Shown piece by piece: positions 6,517 through 12,759 of a stretch of 12,759 nucleotides of DNA; position 1 is the first letter of the stretch; the number at the start of each line of letters is the position of its first letter. Under the pieces are notes generated by a model, which did not search any database, was not told the origin of the DNA, and was given only the letters and a program-made list of their open reading frames with translations. The translations under genes and the position numbers were made by a program. The stretch covers positions 1-12,759 of the forward strand of contig CAZQQL010000089.1 of the NCBI GenBank assembly GCA_964595455.1, given 5' to 3'. This stretch comes from DAOUEG01 sp964595455 (lineage in GTDB: Bacteria > Chloroflexota > Dehalococcoidia > Dehalococcoidales > RBG-16-60-22).

Positions 6517-7575
6517 TTAAACTGATTCAACAAGCTTCGTCACGGCATTGTTCAGGCCGAACGTGGGAATGAAGGAAGAGTGCTTGCCGGCTCCTCCTAC
6601 GACCATGACGACGATGTCTTCCCGGCGGGCCACAGGTATAGTTTTACTGCGGATGAAGTCGCCGTAACGCATCGGTGATTTTGCCCGATATTCGATATGC
6701 GCCGGGGATATATTTTCCAGTGGGAGACGTGCGTGTTCGAAGATGTAGTCTTTTACAGCTTCCTTGGAATAACCGTCTGCGGCGATTGATGCGGCGTGCT
6801 CCGGTCCGAGCATCACGACAGGCTCGCCGCTGAAAAATTGCAGGTTGTTGTTACCAGCGGTGGCCATCGTCGCCGCAACGGTCTTCAGTATACCCTCTCC
6901 CGTGGTGCTGTCATGATCGTTGATATTATAAGGCCCCTCGGCGGCGAAAACCGTGACGGTGCTGTCTTTAGACCGAAATCCTTTTTCCACGTGAAATGGT
7001 TGCCAGGGGTTGGCCGACTCATTTTCTGCCACACAAAATGTATACTTGCAGGGATTTCCCTGGGTGGATTTATCGATTTGCCCCGGTATTCCGCCCCCGA
7101 TATTGAGAAGAATAAGGCTTAAAGCACGCCCGATGGTCGCATTGGCGCGGACTCCCGGACCGAAGGCGTTCCCGCCGCTGTTGACACCAAGGCTTTTGCC
7201 CAGGGGGCCGTTGATAACAATGAGAATACCGCAAGGATGAGTGGTAGCTTGTACTCCCAGCAGATTGAATTTTTCCTCAGCGACTGCTTTGACCGCGCCA
7301 ACAAGTACCGGCAGGTAATCAGGTAGGCAACCTGCCATGACAGCATTAACTGCAATCTTCTCGATGGTTGCTTTCCCCATTCTGGGAGGGAGCACAGCTA
7401 TCGTTTCTTCCGGAGCTCGGGTACAGCCGGACAGCATCCTTCGCACTCTTTCTTCGGTCGGGGGTATGATCGGCAGGCCATCTCCCCAGCCACGTTCGCA
7501 GTAAGTCCTGTAGACTTCCTCGATGGAATCGACGATTTTTATCCTTTGTGAGCTCAATTCAGCATCCTGCACCAT
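6517..7575 (-). CDS. Stand-alone WxDGLPxxPPT-domain protein of unknown function
   Basis: This 352-residue protein is the second domain of the two long proteins on the other strand, without the UGSC part. Shared landmarks are WGDGLPIIPPT (30-40), AVNAVMAGCLPDYLPV (C83), GVRANATIGRALSL, AENESANPWQPFHVEKGF, and a region near the C-terminus with GGAGKHSS. No signal peptide or membrane helix is evident, so it is probably cytoplasmic. It is the last gene of the minus-strand operon that starts with the single-domain UGSC selenoprotein, so the two halves are separate genes here but fused across the way. This supports a physical partnership between the domains. The start follows AAAGGGG. It converges on the 4790-6508 gene with 8 bases between stops and no visible terminator. 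Confidence 0.85.
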   Translation of the reverse strand: MVQDAELSSQRIKIVDSIEEVYRTYCERGWGDGLPIIPPTEERVRRMLSGCTRAPEETIAVLPPRMGKATIEKIAVNAVMAGCLPDYLPVLVGAVKAVAEEKFNLLGVQATTHPCGILIVINGPLGKSLGVNSGGNAFGPGVRANATIGRALSLILLNIGGGIPGQIDKSTQGNPCKYTFCVAENESANPWQPFHVEKGFRSKDSTVTVFAAEGPYNINDHDSTTGEGILKTVAATMATAGNNNLQFFSGEPVVMLGPEHAASIAADGYSKEAVKDYIFEHARLPLENISPAHIEYRAKSPMRYGDFIRSKTIPVARREDIVVMVVGGAGKHSSFIPTFGLNNAVTKLVESV

Positions 7576-7586
7576 GCTGGACCCCT

Positions 7587-8462
7587 TTACACAGCTGACT
7601 CAATATCGAGTAATTTAGCCGGATTAACCTTTGCCATGAGTTCCACCTCTGCCTGAGACAATCCATGATGGAGGAGGGTAGCCATAAGAAGGCGCATCCC
7701 CTCCACCGGCAAGGGATTTTGCGGTTGACCGAGGTCGGTGCTCATGAGGCAGTGTTCCGCGCCCAGGGTCTTGATGATTTTTACAATTGCGGCCGGGTCA
7801 TGGCAGAACTCATTCGGCAGCATGCCGACAAGGGTGAACTCTGCGATCGCGCCCAGTCCGGTTAATTGCTTTAGTTCATCAATCGTAAAGGGATTCTCTG
7901 AAAATTCTTTATCAGTAGGATGGGTAATGACGATCTTCGTTATCTGTTTCTTGACCGCTTCCTCAACCAGCGCAAACGTCTCCCGGGGGGAAATGTGGCC
8001 ACTGGCCAGCACCATGTTATGCTTTTTGATAATGTTAAGAATTGCATCCATTTCCGGTACGAGTTTGCCGCTGGCGCCGATAAGAGAAATGCCTTCGCCC
8101 TGCAGCGGAAGCCCGAGGGCTCTCATCATATTTATGGAATTGACCGAGGAAAAGGTGGGCATCCAGACCACCTTGGCGCCCATCATAGCGGAGGTCTGCA
8201 CGGCGTGGTAATTGAGTCCGCCTATCTCGAAATCGAGGCAAACGCCGCCAAAAGTTTTAAAATCGGGTACAACCTTGTTCACGAGGATCGCTACGGCAGC
8301 GGCGGTATAGGAATGGCTTTTTAGGACGATCGCCTTCATCCCGGCCTTTTTCGCCTGCTCGGCTGCCTCGATGGCATCGAGACGGCAAAGACCTCCCGGT
8401 CCGGGATGCATATGCATATCTATTGAGTCTCTCAAGAGCGGGTCGATATTGACAAAATCCAT
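7587..8462 (-). CDS. Amidohydrolase-like metal-dependent hydrolase (DUF6282 type)
   Basis: The 291-residue protein has the marks of a TIM-barrel metal-dependent hydrolase: IDMHMHPGP with the HxH pair H17/H19 on the first strand, a Lys in IVLKSH (K48, possibly the bridging lysine), H156 in LASGH, H181 in VITHPT and Asp243 in STDLG. These match the usual metal-ligand series and argue for an active hydrolase, decarboxylase or lactonase acting in the cytoplasm. From memory it resembles the DUF6282 family, which has no assigned substrate that I know of. It is in an operon, 27 bases after the UGSC selenoprotein and 11 bases before the WxDGLPxxPPT gene. The start at 8462 follows AAAGGAGAA. The exact reaction cannot be told from the sequence. 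Confidence 0.82.
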   Translation of the reverse strand: MDFVNIDPLLRDSIDMHMHPGPGGLCRLDAIEAAEQAKKAGMKAIVLKSHSYTAAAVAILVNKVVPDFKTFGGVCLDFEIGGLNYHAVQTSAMMGAKVVWMPTFSSVNSINMMRALGLPLQGEGISLIGASGKLVPEMDAILNIIKKHNMVLASGHISPRETFALVEEAVKKQITKIVITHPTDKEFSENPFTIDELKQLTGLGAIAEFTLVGMLPNEFCHDPAAIVKIIKTLGAEHCLMSTDLGQPQNPLPVEGMRLLMATLLHHGLSQAEVELMAKVNPAKLLDIESAV

Positions 8463-8489
8463 ACTTTTCTCCTTTAGAACGGATTCAAA

Positions 8490-9041
8490 TCATTTACCTA
8501 TCAGACAGGCGATGATTTCATCAATAGCTTTTTCTGCTTTGGCCCGGACCTGCTCAGCCGGGATACCGGCAATCGGGTGAGGGACCACCAGCAGGCGCAG
8601 GGACGGCATACCTTTGGCAGCCGCGATGGTTGTTGCCAGGGAGATGAACGAGTCACTGCAGATCGTAACGGTTGGTTTGCCTCTCTTCTCCAGTTCTGTT
8701 GCATCGTGGATACTCCACGTTGTGCATGACCCTCAATCGCAGATGCCGTTCAGCACGATATCACAACGGGTTGCGAGCCGGTTGATATCATCGGCGTTCA
8801 GAGGAGCGCCGGTATCGTTATTGCCTTTTTTAATATGAACTGTCTCCGCAAACTCAAATTTAACGCCCAAGAGTTCTTTCACGCGATCCAGGAAGATATC
8901 GTAGTTGGGTTTTCCATTATCGACCAACCCGATAACCTTCCCGTTCAGTTCTGCTAACCCACTCGATGCTTCAATGCTGTGTTGCTCGACCTTACCTGTT
9001 GGATCAAAAACCTCGATGTATGCAACCGACGAATTTCCCAC
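8490..9041 (-). CDS. UGSC family selenoprotein, single domain (Sec103 by UGA readthrough)
   Basis: With TGA at 8735-8733 read as Sec, this is a 183-residue protein of normal UGSC-family size. It opens with IEVFDPTGKVEQ and has the conserved GLVDNGKPNYDIFLDR (38-53) and RCDIVLNGICD leading into U103-G-S-C106-TT. It continues with HDATELEKRGKPTVTIC, SFISLATT, GMPSLRLLVVPHPIAG and a C-terminal helix. I translated the part after the UGA codon by codon and it is open to TGA at 8492-8490. The family is annotated as UGSC (seleno)protein with variable U or C; a thiol/selenol redox or reductive role is likely but the substrate is not known. The start is GTG at 9041, after AAAGGGA. It is the first gene of the minus-strand operon. 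A naive gene call stops at 102 residues and leaves about 240 bases of real coding sequence unannotated. Confidence 0.92.
8700..8726 (-). promoter_or_regulatory. Bacterial SECIS-like hairpin after UGA 8735-8733
   Basis: On the minus strand TGCA (8726-8723) pairs with TGCA (8703-8700). The upper stem CGTGGA pairs with TCCACG around the loop GTA; if the A-T pair is left open the loop is AGTAT with G second. The apical loop starts about 18 bases after the UGA, almost the same distance as in the other selenoprotein gene, though the primary sequences differ. Paired by eye only. Confidence 0.68.
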
Positions 9042-9056
9042 CTGTTTTCCCTTTCA

Positions 9057-9074
9057 GAACCGGTCATCCGGTTC
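9057..9074 (-). promoter_or_regulatory. Hairpin just upstream of the UGSC gene ribosome site
   Basis: GAACCGG and CCGGTTC form a perfect 7-bp stem around a 4-base loop. On the minus strand the stem ends 15 bases before the GTG start, immediately before AAAGGGA. It could tune translation start or stabilise the leader; there is no T-run for a terminator. Confidence 0.4.
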
Positions 9075-9167
9075 ATTATACACATCTCTTGTAACAGATG
9101 CTCCCCTTGATTTCCCACCACCCGGAGTATTCGGTCCACGTCTTTGTTTCGATAAAGGAGATGACTC

Positions 9168-9197
9168 TTGACATTCCTTGAAAGCATGGTATATGAT
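9168..9197 (+). promoter_or_regulatory. Promoter for the DapA/binding-protein operon
   Basis: TTGACA (9168-9173), 18 bases, TATGAT (9192-9197): perfect -35 and 5/6 -10. Operator site 4 follows 19 bases later. The -35 overlaps a TTG that opens the reading frame of the next gene, so that upstream extension is not coding. Confidence 0.6.
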
Positions 9198-9215
9198 TGG
9201 GTAACTAAAAATCAA
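9188..9215 (-). promoter_or_regulatory. Possible promoter for the minus-strand UGSC operon
   Basis: On the minus strand TTGATT (9215-9210) and TATACC (9193-9188) are 16 bases apart. The -35 touches operator site 4 and the -10 overlaps the opposing promoter. If real, the leader to 9041 is about 140 bases. The match is weak and I offer it only because this operon must start nearby. Confidence 0.25.
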
Positions 9216-9216
9216 G

Positions 9217-9228
9217 TACGTATACGTA
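9217..9228. promoter_or_regulatory. Palindromic operator (site 4)
   Basis: An exact TACGTATACGTA, the same core as sites 1 and 2. It is framed by ATCAAG (9211-9216) and CTTGAT (9230-9235), a second inverted repeat whose axis is half a base off the core axis. It lies between the divergent UGSC operon and DapA operon, so one site could serve both. Confidence 0.75.
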
Positions 9229-9302
9229 TCTTGATACGAATTAGTTTACACCCCAAACCCTGGCCCGGACAAGCATCAGCGGATTCGAAAAGGAGACTGA
9301 CA

Positions 9303-10361
9303 ATGGTTTTAGAGTATACCAGGTCGGAGGCAAAAAGCTGGGCAAGGCAAAACTTTAAAGGACTCGAAGTGGTTATCTTCCCTTCGTTCACGCCGGACCT
9401 GCAGGAACTGGACGAAGAAGGTATTCGATGGGATGTTAACCATATCATCGCTAATGGCTTTATCTCTGCGATGTGCGCGGTAGAGTCCTGCGGCCTGACT
9501 TTCGAAGAGCGTAAAAGGTTCGTGGAGATAGTCTGTCAGGAAGCTAAAGGAAGAATCCATACTTCTTTGACCGTACTGCAGGATACCGTTGAAGAAGATA
9601 TAGAAATGCTGAAACATGCTGAGAAAGCGGGCTGCACCTTCGCAACAGTAGGTCATCCAATCCAATATTACCCCCGTTCGGTGGAAGACATTTACGGGGA
9701 ATATAAGTATGTTTGTGAATCGACCAATCTCGGGATAGTATTTTACCCGGGCAGGCTGCATGTCCACAAGATGCACCCGAGTTACTTCCCTCCAGAAGCC
9801 CTCGATCGGATCGCCGATATCCCGAATGTCGTCGGCATGAAAGTAGGCGGCGGCAGCAACCTGGCAATTTCCGTAATGGCCTTCAGGCTCGTGGGAGACC
9901 GGATTCTCGTCAATGATCCGATGCCAGACAGATGGTTCGTCACCGTGCCTGTTTACGGGCAGCAATGGAGCGGCGCCGGGCCATTTTATACGATGCAGAC
10001 CCCGGAAAACCCCCGTATGGTGAACCTGTTTAATCTGTTGATAAAAGGCGAAGTTGACAAGGCTCTTGACATGTATTGGGAAGGGCAGAAAGGCAGACCA
10101 GGTGGCGGCGGCGGTAACATGGACTCTTATTTCCATTCCGGTATCGTTACCGCGCTCAGTGATAAATACGCTCACTGGCTGGTGGGGGGTAATGGCGGCA
10201 GCGTCAGGCAACCCACCGGCAGGCTGTACGATTACCAGAAAGAAGGAATGAGGGCGGCTGTCAGAGCCATGGGCGTGACCCCGCGCGAACCTGAAGAAGA
10301 ATTCTATGTCGGCAGAGTGAATTACGCAAAAGGAGCCAGGCTGAAGCGTTGGGACGCCTGA
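9303..10361 (+). CDS. DapA-family (dihydrodipicolinate synthase/N-acetylneuraminate lyase) protein 1
   Basis: The 352-residue protein belongs to the class I aldolase family that forms a Schiff base with a keto acid. The barrel starts EVVIFPSFTPDLQELDEEGIRWDV (22-45). The likely Schiff-base lysine is K180 in IPNVVGMKVGGGSN and the supporting tyrosine Y148 in IVFYPGR. It is longer than the usual 290-300 residues, with a Gly-rich segment (RPGGGGGNMD) and an extra C-terminal tail. The start at 9303 follows AAGGAG; the frame extends upstream to a TTG at 9168, but that part contains the operator and promoter, so I reject it. It heads an operon with a substrate-binding lipoprotein and a second DapA-like gene. 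True lysine biosynthesis is unlikely in this setting; a catabolic lyase, aldolase or hydrolase role is more likely, substrate unknown. Confidence 0.88.
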   Translation: MVLEYTRSEAKSWARQNFKGLEVVIFPSFTPDLQELDEEGIRWDVNHIIANGFISAMCAVESCGLTFEERKRFVEIVCQEAKGRIHTSLTVLQDTVEEDIEMLKHAEKAGCTFATVGHPIQYYPRSVEDIYGEYKYVCESTNLGIVFYPGRLHVHKMHPSYFPPEALDRIADIPNVVGMKVGGGSNLAISVMAFRLVGDRILVNDPMPDRWFVTVPVYGQQWSGAGPFYTMQTPENPRMVNLFNLLIKGEVDKALDMYWEGQKGRPGGGGGNMDSYFHSGIVTALSDKYAHWLVGGNGGSVRQPTGRLYDYQKEGMRAAVRAMGVTPREPEEEFYVGRVNYAKGARLKRWDA

Positions 10362-10417
10362 CCCTGAGCTTGAAATACGGCAGCATTCTGTGCTCTAGAA
10401 GAGGAGGATAAGGAGCA

Positions 10418-12058
10418 GTGAAAAATCTATTTTTTCTTTTAGTTATCCTACTTGTTACCATTTCCGTACTGTTCGGCTGCGGTGATTCCGGACAAGAAAC
10501 TACCACCACAACAACAACAGCAACGAGCACAACCACCTCTTCACCTGCCCAGACGACTACCACGTCTGCTTCAACTCAGACGACCACCTCTACGCCAAGT
10601 CCAACGACAACCGCTACTGACGTCGAAAAGTACGGAGGTACACTGAAAATGATTCTCTGGGCCAGCCCTTCCGGGACAGGCGGTCTGCCCTGGGAACTAT
10701 TCGGGAACGACCTTATTTCTTCCCATCAAATCATCGAACCTCTTCTTCATGTTGATGGTAACAGCAATATAGTTCCCTGCCTCGCGGAAAGTTATTCGGT
10801 TGCCGATGATCTCATGTCTATTACCTTCAAACTCAGAAAAGGGGTCAAATTCCACGACGGGACAGAATTCAATGCTGAGGCGGCTAAATGGAACCTCGAT
10901 CACACTATCGCCAAGATGTCTCAGCCAAGCTGGAAATCGGTGGACATCATTGATGATTACACAGTCCGCCTCAACCTGAACTACTGGACCAATACCATTG
11001 TAACCGGCATGGACAGCGCATCTTCATGGATGGTCTCACCCTCAGCTTACGAGAAAAACGGCGAAGAGTGGATGAGGAACAATCCCGTAGGCACCGGGCC
11101 CTTTAAATTCCTCAGCTTTGAGCGAGATGTCAGTTATAAGTCCGTGAGAAATCCTGATTACTGGATGGAAGGTAAGCCTTACCTCGATGAAGTCGACATT
11201 CTGTACATTGGTGACCCGATGACCCAGAAAGCGGCTCTACAGTCCGGAGAGGCTGATATTCTACAGATCGAACCCGCCAAAATGGCGTTTGATCTCAAGA
11301 ACATGGGATTCATAATAGACGTTAATGTCACCTCAACGTTCCTACTGCTGCCGGACACCGCTCATGAGACCTCTCCTTTTGCCATTAAACAGGTCCGTGA
11401 GGCAGTGGAATACGCTCTCGATCGTGAAGCCATCGCCAATGCTTTCAGCTACGGGTTCTGGTCTGCAGCTTACCAGATAGCTTCTCCGTCCGCCAGCGCC
11501 TATGATCCGAATTTTGTTCCTGCCAGAACGCACAATGTAGGGAAAGCCAAAGAACTTCTAGCCGAGGCAGGCTTCCCCAATGGTTTCACTGCTACGCTTT
11601 CTGTTATCCCGGTCGGCATTGACAGGAATATCGCTGTGGCCATTCAGAATAACCTTGCCGATGCGGGGATCACTATCTCCATAAGCATTCCGGCAGCGAT
11701 ACCGAAGTGGTTTGAAGATTCCAATACGCTGGAAAGTGTCTTGCTCATGCAGCCGGTCTTTGGCGGTTCAAACTGGAATAGCGCATTCGCCCTGGCTTTC
11801 CGGCCGGGCATGACAATGATGAATACGGTATGGCAGAGGACTCCCGAGTTCATCGAGTTATACGACGCCTCACAGAATGCTCCCACCATGGATGTCGATC
11901 TCATCCGGGCGGTCCTCCACTATCTCTACGAGGAAGCCCTGGTGATCCCCGTGATGAACGGCGGTACCGGATATGCTTCACAACCCTACGTCATGGACGC
12001 GGGATTCAACAACAGAGGGCCCGGTTGGGTGCCCGAGGATGCATGGATAAAAAAATAA
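10418..12058 (+). CDS. Lipoprotein substrate-binding protein of a peptide/oligopeptide-type ABC transporter (SBP family 5)
   Basis: The 546-residue protein starts with a lipoprotein signal: MKN, a hydrophobic core, then the lipobox LFG-C21 (Phe at -2 is slightly unusual). A linker of mostly Thr and Ser (about 27-67) tethers the binding domain away from the membrane. From GGTLKM (73-78) on it is a family 5 solute-binding protein, with IIEPLLHVD, LAESYSVADDLMSITFKLRKGVKFHDGTEFNA and the GTGPFKF segment. This family binds peptides, nickel chelates, opines, sugars and other solutes, so the ligand is open. The start is GTG at 10418 after AAGGAG, 56 bases behind DapA-like gene 1. Permease and ATPase genes are not in the window and may follow the second DapA-like gene or lie elsewhere. 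Confidence 0.93.
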   Translation: MKNLFFLLVILLVTISVLFGCGDSGQETTTTTTTATSTTTSSPAQTTTTSASTQTTTSTPSPTTTATDVEKYGGTLKMILWASPSGTGGLPWELFGNDLISSHQIIEPLLHVDGNSNIVPCLAESYSVADDLMSITFKLRKGVKFHDGTEFNAEAAKWNLDHTIAKMSQPSWKSVDIIDDYTVRLNLNYWTNTIVTGMDSASSWMVSPSAYEKNGEEWMRNNPVGTGPFKFLSFERDVSYKSVRNPDYWMEGKPYLDEVDILYIGDPMTQKAALQSGEADILQIEPAKMAFDLKNMGFIIDVNVTSTFLLLPDTAHETSPFAIKQVREAVEYALDREAIANAFSYGFWSAAYQIASPSASAYDPNFVPARTHNVGKAKELLAEAGFPNGFTATLSVIPVGIDRNIAVAIQNNLADAGITISISIPAAIPKWFEDSNTLESVLLMQPVFGGSNWNSAFALAFRPGMTMMNTVWQRTPEFIELYDASQNAPTMDVDLIRAVLHYLYEEALVIPVMNGGTGYASQPYVMDAGFNNRGPGWVPEDAWIKK

Positions 12059-12064
12059 ACGCCC

Positions 12065-12082
12065 GCGGTGTTGAGAAACCGC
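12065..12082 (+). promoter_or_regulatory. Intergenic hairpin between the binding-protein gene and DapA-like gene 2
   Basis: GCGGT and ACCGC form a 5-bp stem around an 8-base loop, 36 bases before the next start. There is no T-run. It may protect the upstream message for the abundant binding protein, but it is weak. Confidence 0.25.
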
Positions 12083-12118
12083 CGCCTCATACTACTTCAC
12101 CTTTTAAGGAGTAACTCG

Positions 12119-12759
12119 ATGGAATTCACGAAATCAGAAGCCAAGCAATGGGCCAAGGAACACTATCATGGGTTATGCAGTACGATCAGTCCGTCCTTTA
12201 TGCCGGACATGCGTGAACTTGACGAAGAAGGTATCCGGCACGACGTCCGCCATAACATCAGCAAAGGTGCTTTCAGCATTTTCTGCCAGCAGGAAATTTG
12301 TTCCATGACCTTCGAAGAACGCAAGAGGTTCGTCCAGATCGCCTGTGAAGAAGCCAAAGGTAAAGCGCTCGTTTCCATGTATTCCGGCGATAATACGGTC
12401 GACGAAGACATAGAACTGCTCCATCATTTTGAGAACGTCGGCGGTACCCACGTTCTTCTTGGCTGGCCTCTGATGTTCCGTCCCAATAATGAGGATGAGA
12501 TCTATCAGGTCACCAAGAAGATCTGCGATTCTACGAACCTGCTGATAGACCTTTGGCCCAAGCAGTTTTTTGATTTCGGACGGTTCCATCCCAGCCAGTT
12601 TAATCCCGCCCTCGTTGAAAAGATAACGGATATCCCGAATGTCGTCGCTACAAAAGCTTACCTGGAAGACGGATTTGGCATGTGGGCGGAACTAGCCCAT
12701 CGGGTAGGTGACAAGATACTCTATCAATCCGCTGAACCTGCCGAGTGGCCGATAACCGT
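12119..12759 (+). CDS. DapA-family protein 2, partial (runs off the window end)
   Basis: An ATG at 12119 with AAGGAG eight bases upstream opens a frame that stays open to the last base (213 full codons). It begins MEFTKSEAKQWAKEHYHGL, matching the start of the first DapA-like protein (YTRSEAKSWARQNFKGL). It shares SFxPDxxELDEEGIRxDVxH, TFEERKRFVxIxCxEAKG and TDIPNVVATKAYLEDG. The Lys in VATKA aligns with K180 of the first protein, so the Schiff-base residue is kept. Where the first has IVFYPGR, this one has LIDLWPKQ, so the tyrosine is replaced and substrate choice probably differs. The two are clearly related paralogues flanking the binding-protein gene. Confidence 0.9.
   Translation, partial: MEFTKSEAKQWAKEHYHGLCSTISPSFMPDMRELDEEGIRHDVRHNISKGAFSIFCQQEICSMTFEERKRFVQIACEEAKGKALVSMYSGDNTVDEDIELLHHFENVGGTHVLLGWPLMFRPNNEDEIYQVTKKICDSTNLLIDLWPKQFFDFGRFHPSQFNPALVEKITDIPNVVATKAYLEDGFGMWAELAHRVGDKILYQSAEPAEWPIT

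Noticed and set aside
8733..8735. True end of a 102-residue protein
   Set aside because: The next codons give GSC and 80 more residues matching the UGSC family; 102 residues would lack the redox motif.
9161..9181. Tiny ORF (ATG ACT CTT GAC ATT CCT TGA) after a GATAAAGGAG ribosome-like site
   Set aside because: Six codons that overlap the -35 of the promoter; no support as an upstream peptide.
9168..9302. 45-residue N-terminal extension of the DapA-like protein from a TTG start
   Set aside because: It would run through a good -35/-10 promoter and the operator, has no ribosome site, and the ATG at 9303 follows AAGGAG.
10261..10563. Minus-strand ORF with a Val-rich stretch
   Set aside because: It is the antisense of the Thr-rich linker of the lipoprotein.
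10497..10620. ACN-rich tract as a microsatellite or tandem repeat
   Set aside because: Codons vary and it encodes a Thr/Ser linker after a lipobox, which is common in such binding proteins; no regular repeat unit.
1..12759. CRISPR array, tRNA, rRNA, insertion sequence or attachment site
   Set aside because: I saw no direct repeats with spacers, no cloverleaf, no transposase and no IS-like terminal repeats.

Overview
The window looks like the end of an assembled (probably metagenomic) contig from an anaerobic bacterium of medium GC. The first 38 bases are Illumina adapter, not genome. The lineage cannot be fixed from the sequence. The Thr-rich lipoprotein linker and the UGSC/aldolase/amidohydrolase gene content remind me of Chloroflexota (Dehalococcoidia-like) metagenome contigs, but this is an impression. 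The organism must use selenocysteine, because two genes here are interrupted by an in-frame TGA exactly at the U of a UGSC motif, each followed by a hairpin of bacterial SECIS type.

Layout. 37-1014 (-): a MaoC-like double-hotdog hydratase, cut off by the adapter. 1270-1776 (+): a MarR-family regulator. 1801-2724 (-): a thioredoxin-reductase-like flavoprotein with a CxxC motif. 3043-6508 (+): an operon of two long two-domain proteins. Each has an N-terminal UGSC-type domain joined to a ~350-residue domain with the motif WxDGLPxxPPT. The first has lost the redox motif (SGGS); the second is a selenoprotein (Sec104). 6517-9041 (-) is a converging operon read in the order UGSC selenoprotein (Sec103), amidohydrolase-like protein (DUF6282 type), and a stand-alone WxDGLPxxPPT protein. 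9303-12759 (+): a DapA-family lyase/aldolase, a lipoprotein peptide/oligopeptide-type ABC substrate-binding protein, and a second DapA-family gene that runs off the end.

The pieces are tied together by a palindrome, TACGTATACGTA. It occurs three times exactly and once with one mismatch, only between genes. Three copies lie 5 to 13 bases downstream of the -10 of a plausible sigma70 promoter and one lies 19 bases downstream, as a repressor site would. The four copies can account for control of all the operons except possibly marR itself. I infer one regulon, most simply controlled by the MarR protein: a binding protein takes up a substrate, and DapA-type lyases, an amidohydrolase, a hydratase and a set of Sec/thiol redox proteins (possibly reduced by the TrxR-like enzyme) process it. 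The substrate cannot be read from the sequence. No selenocysteine machinery and no transporter permease are in the window.
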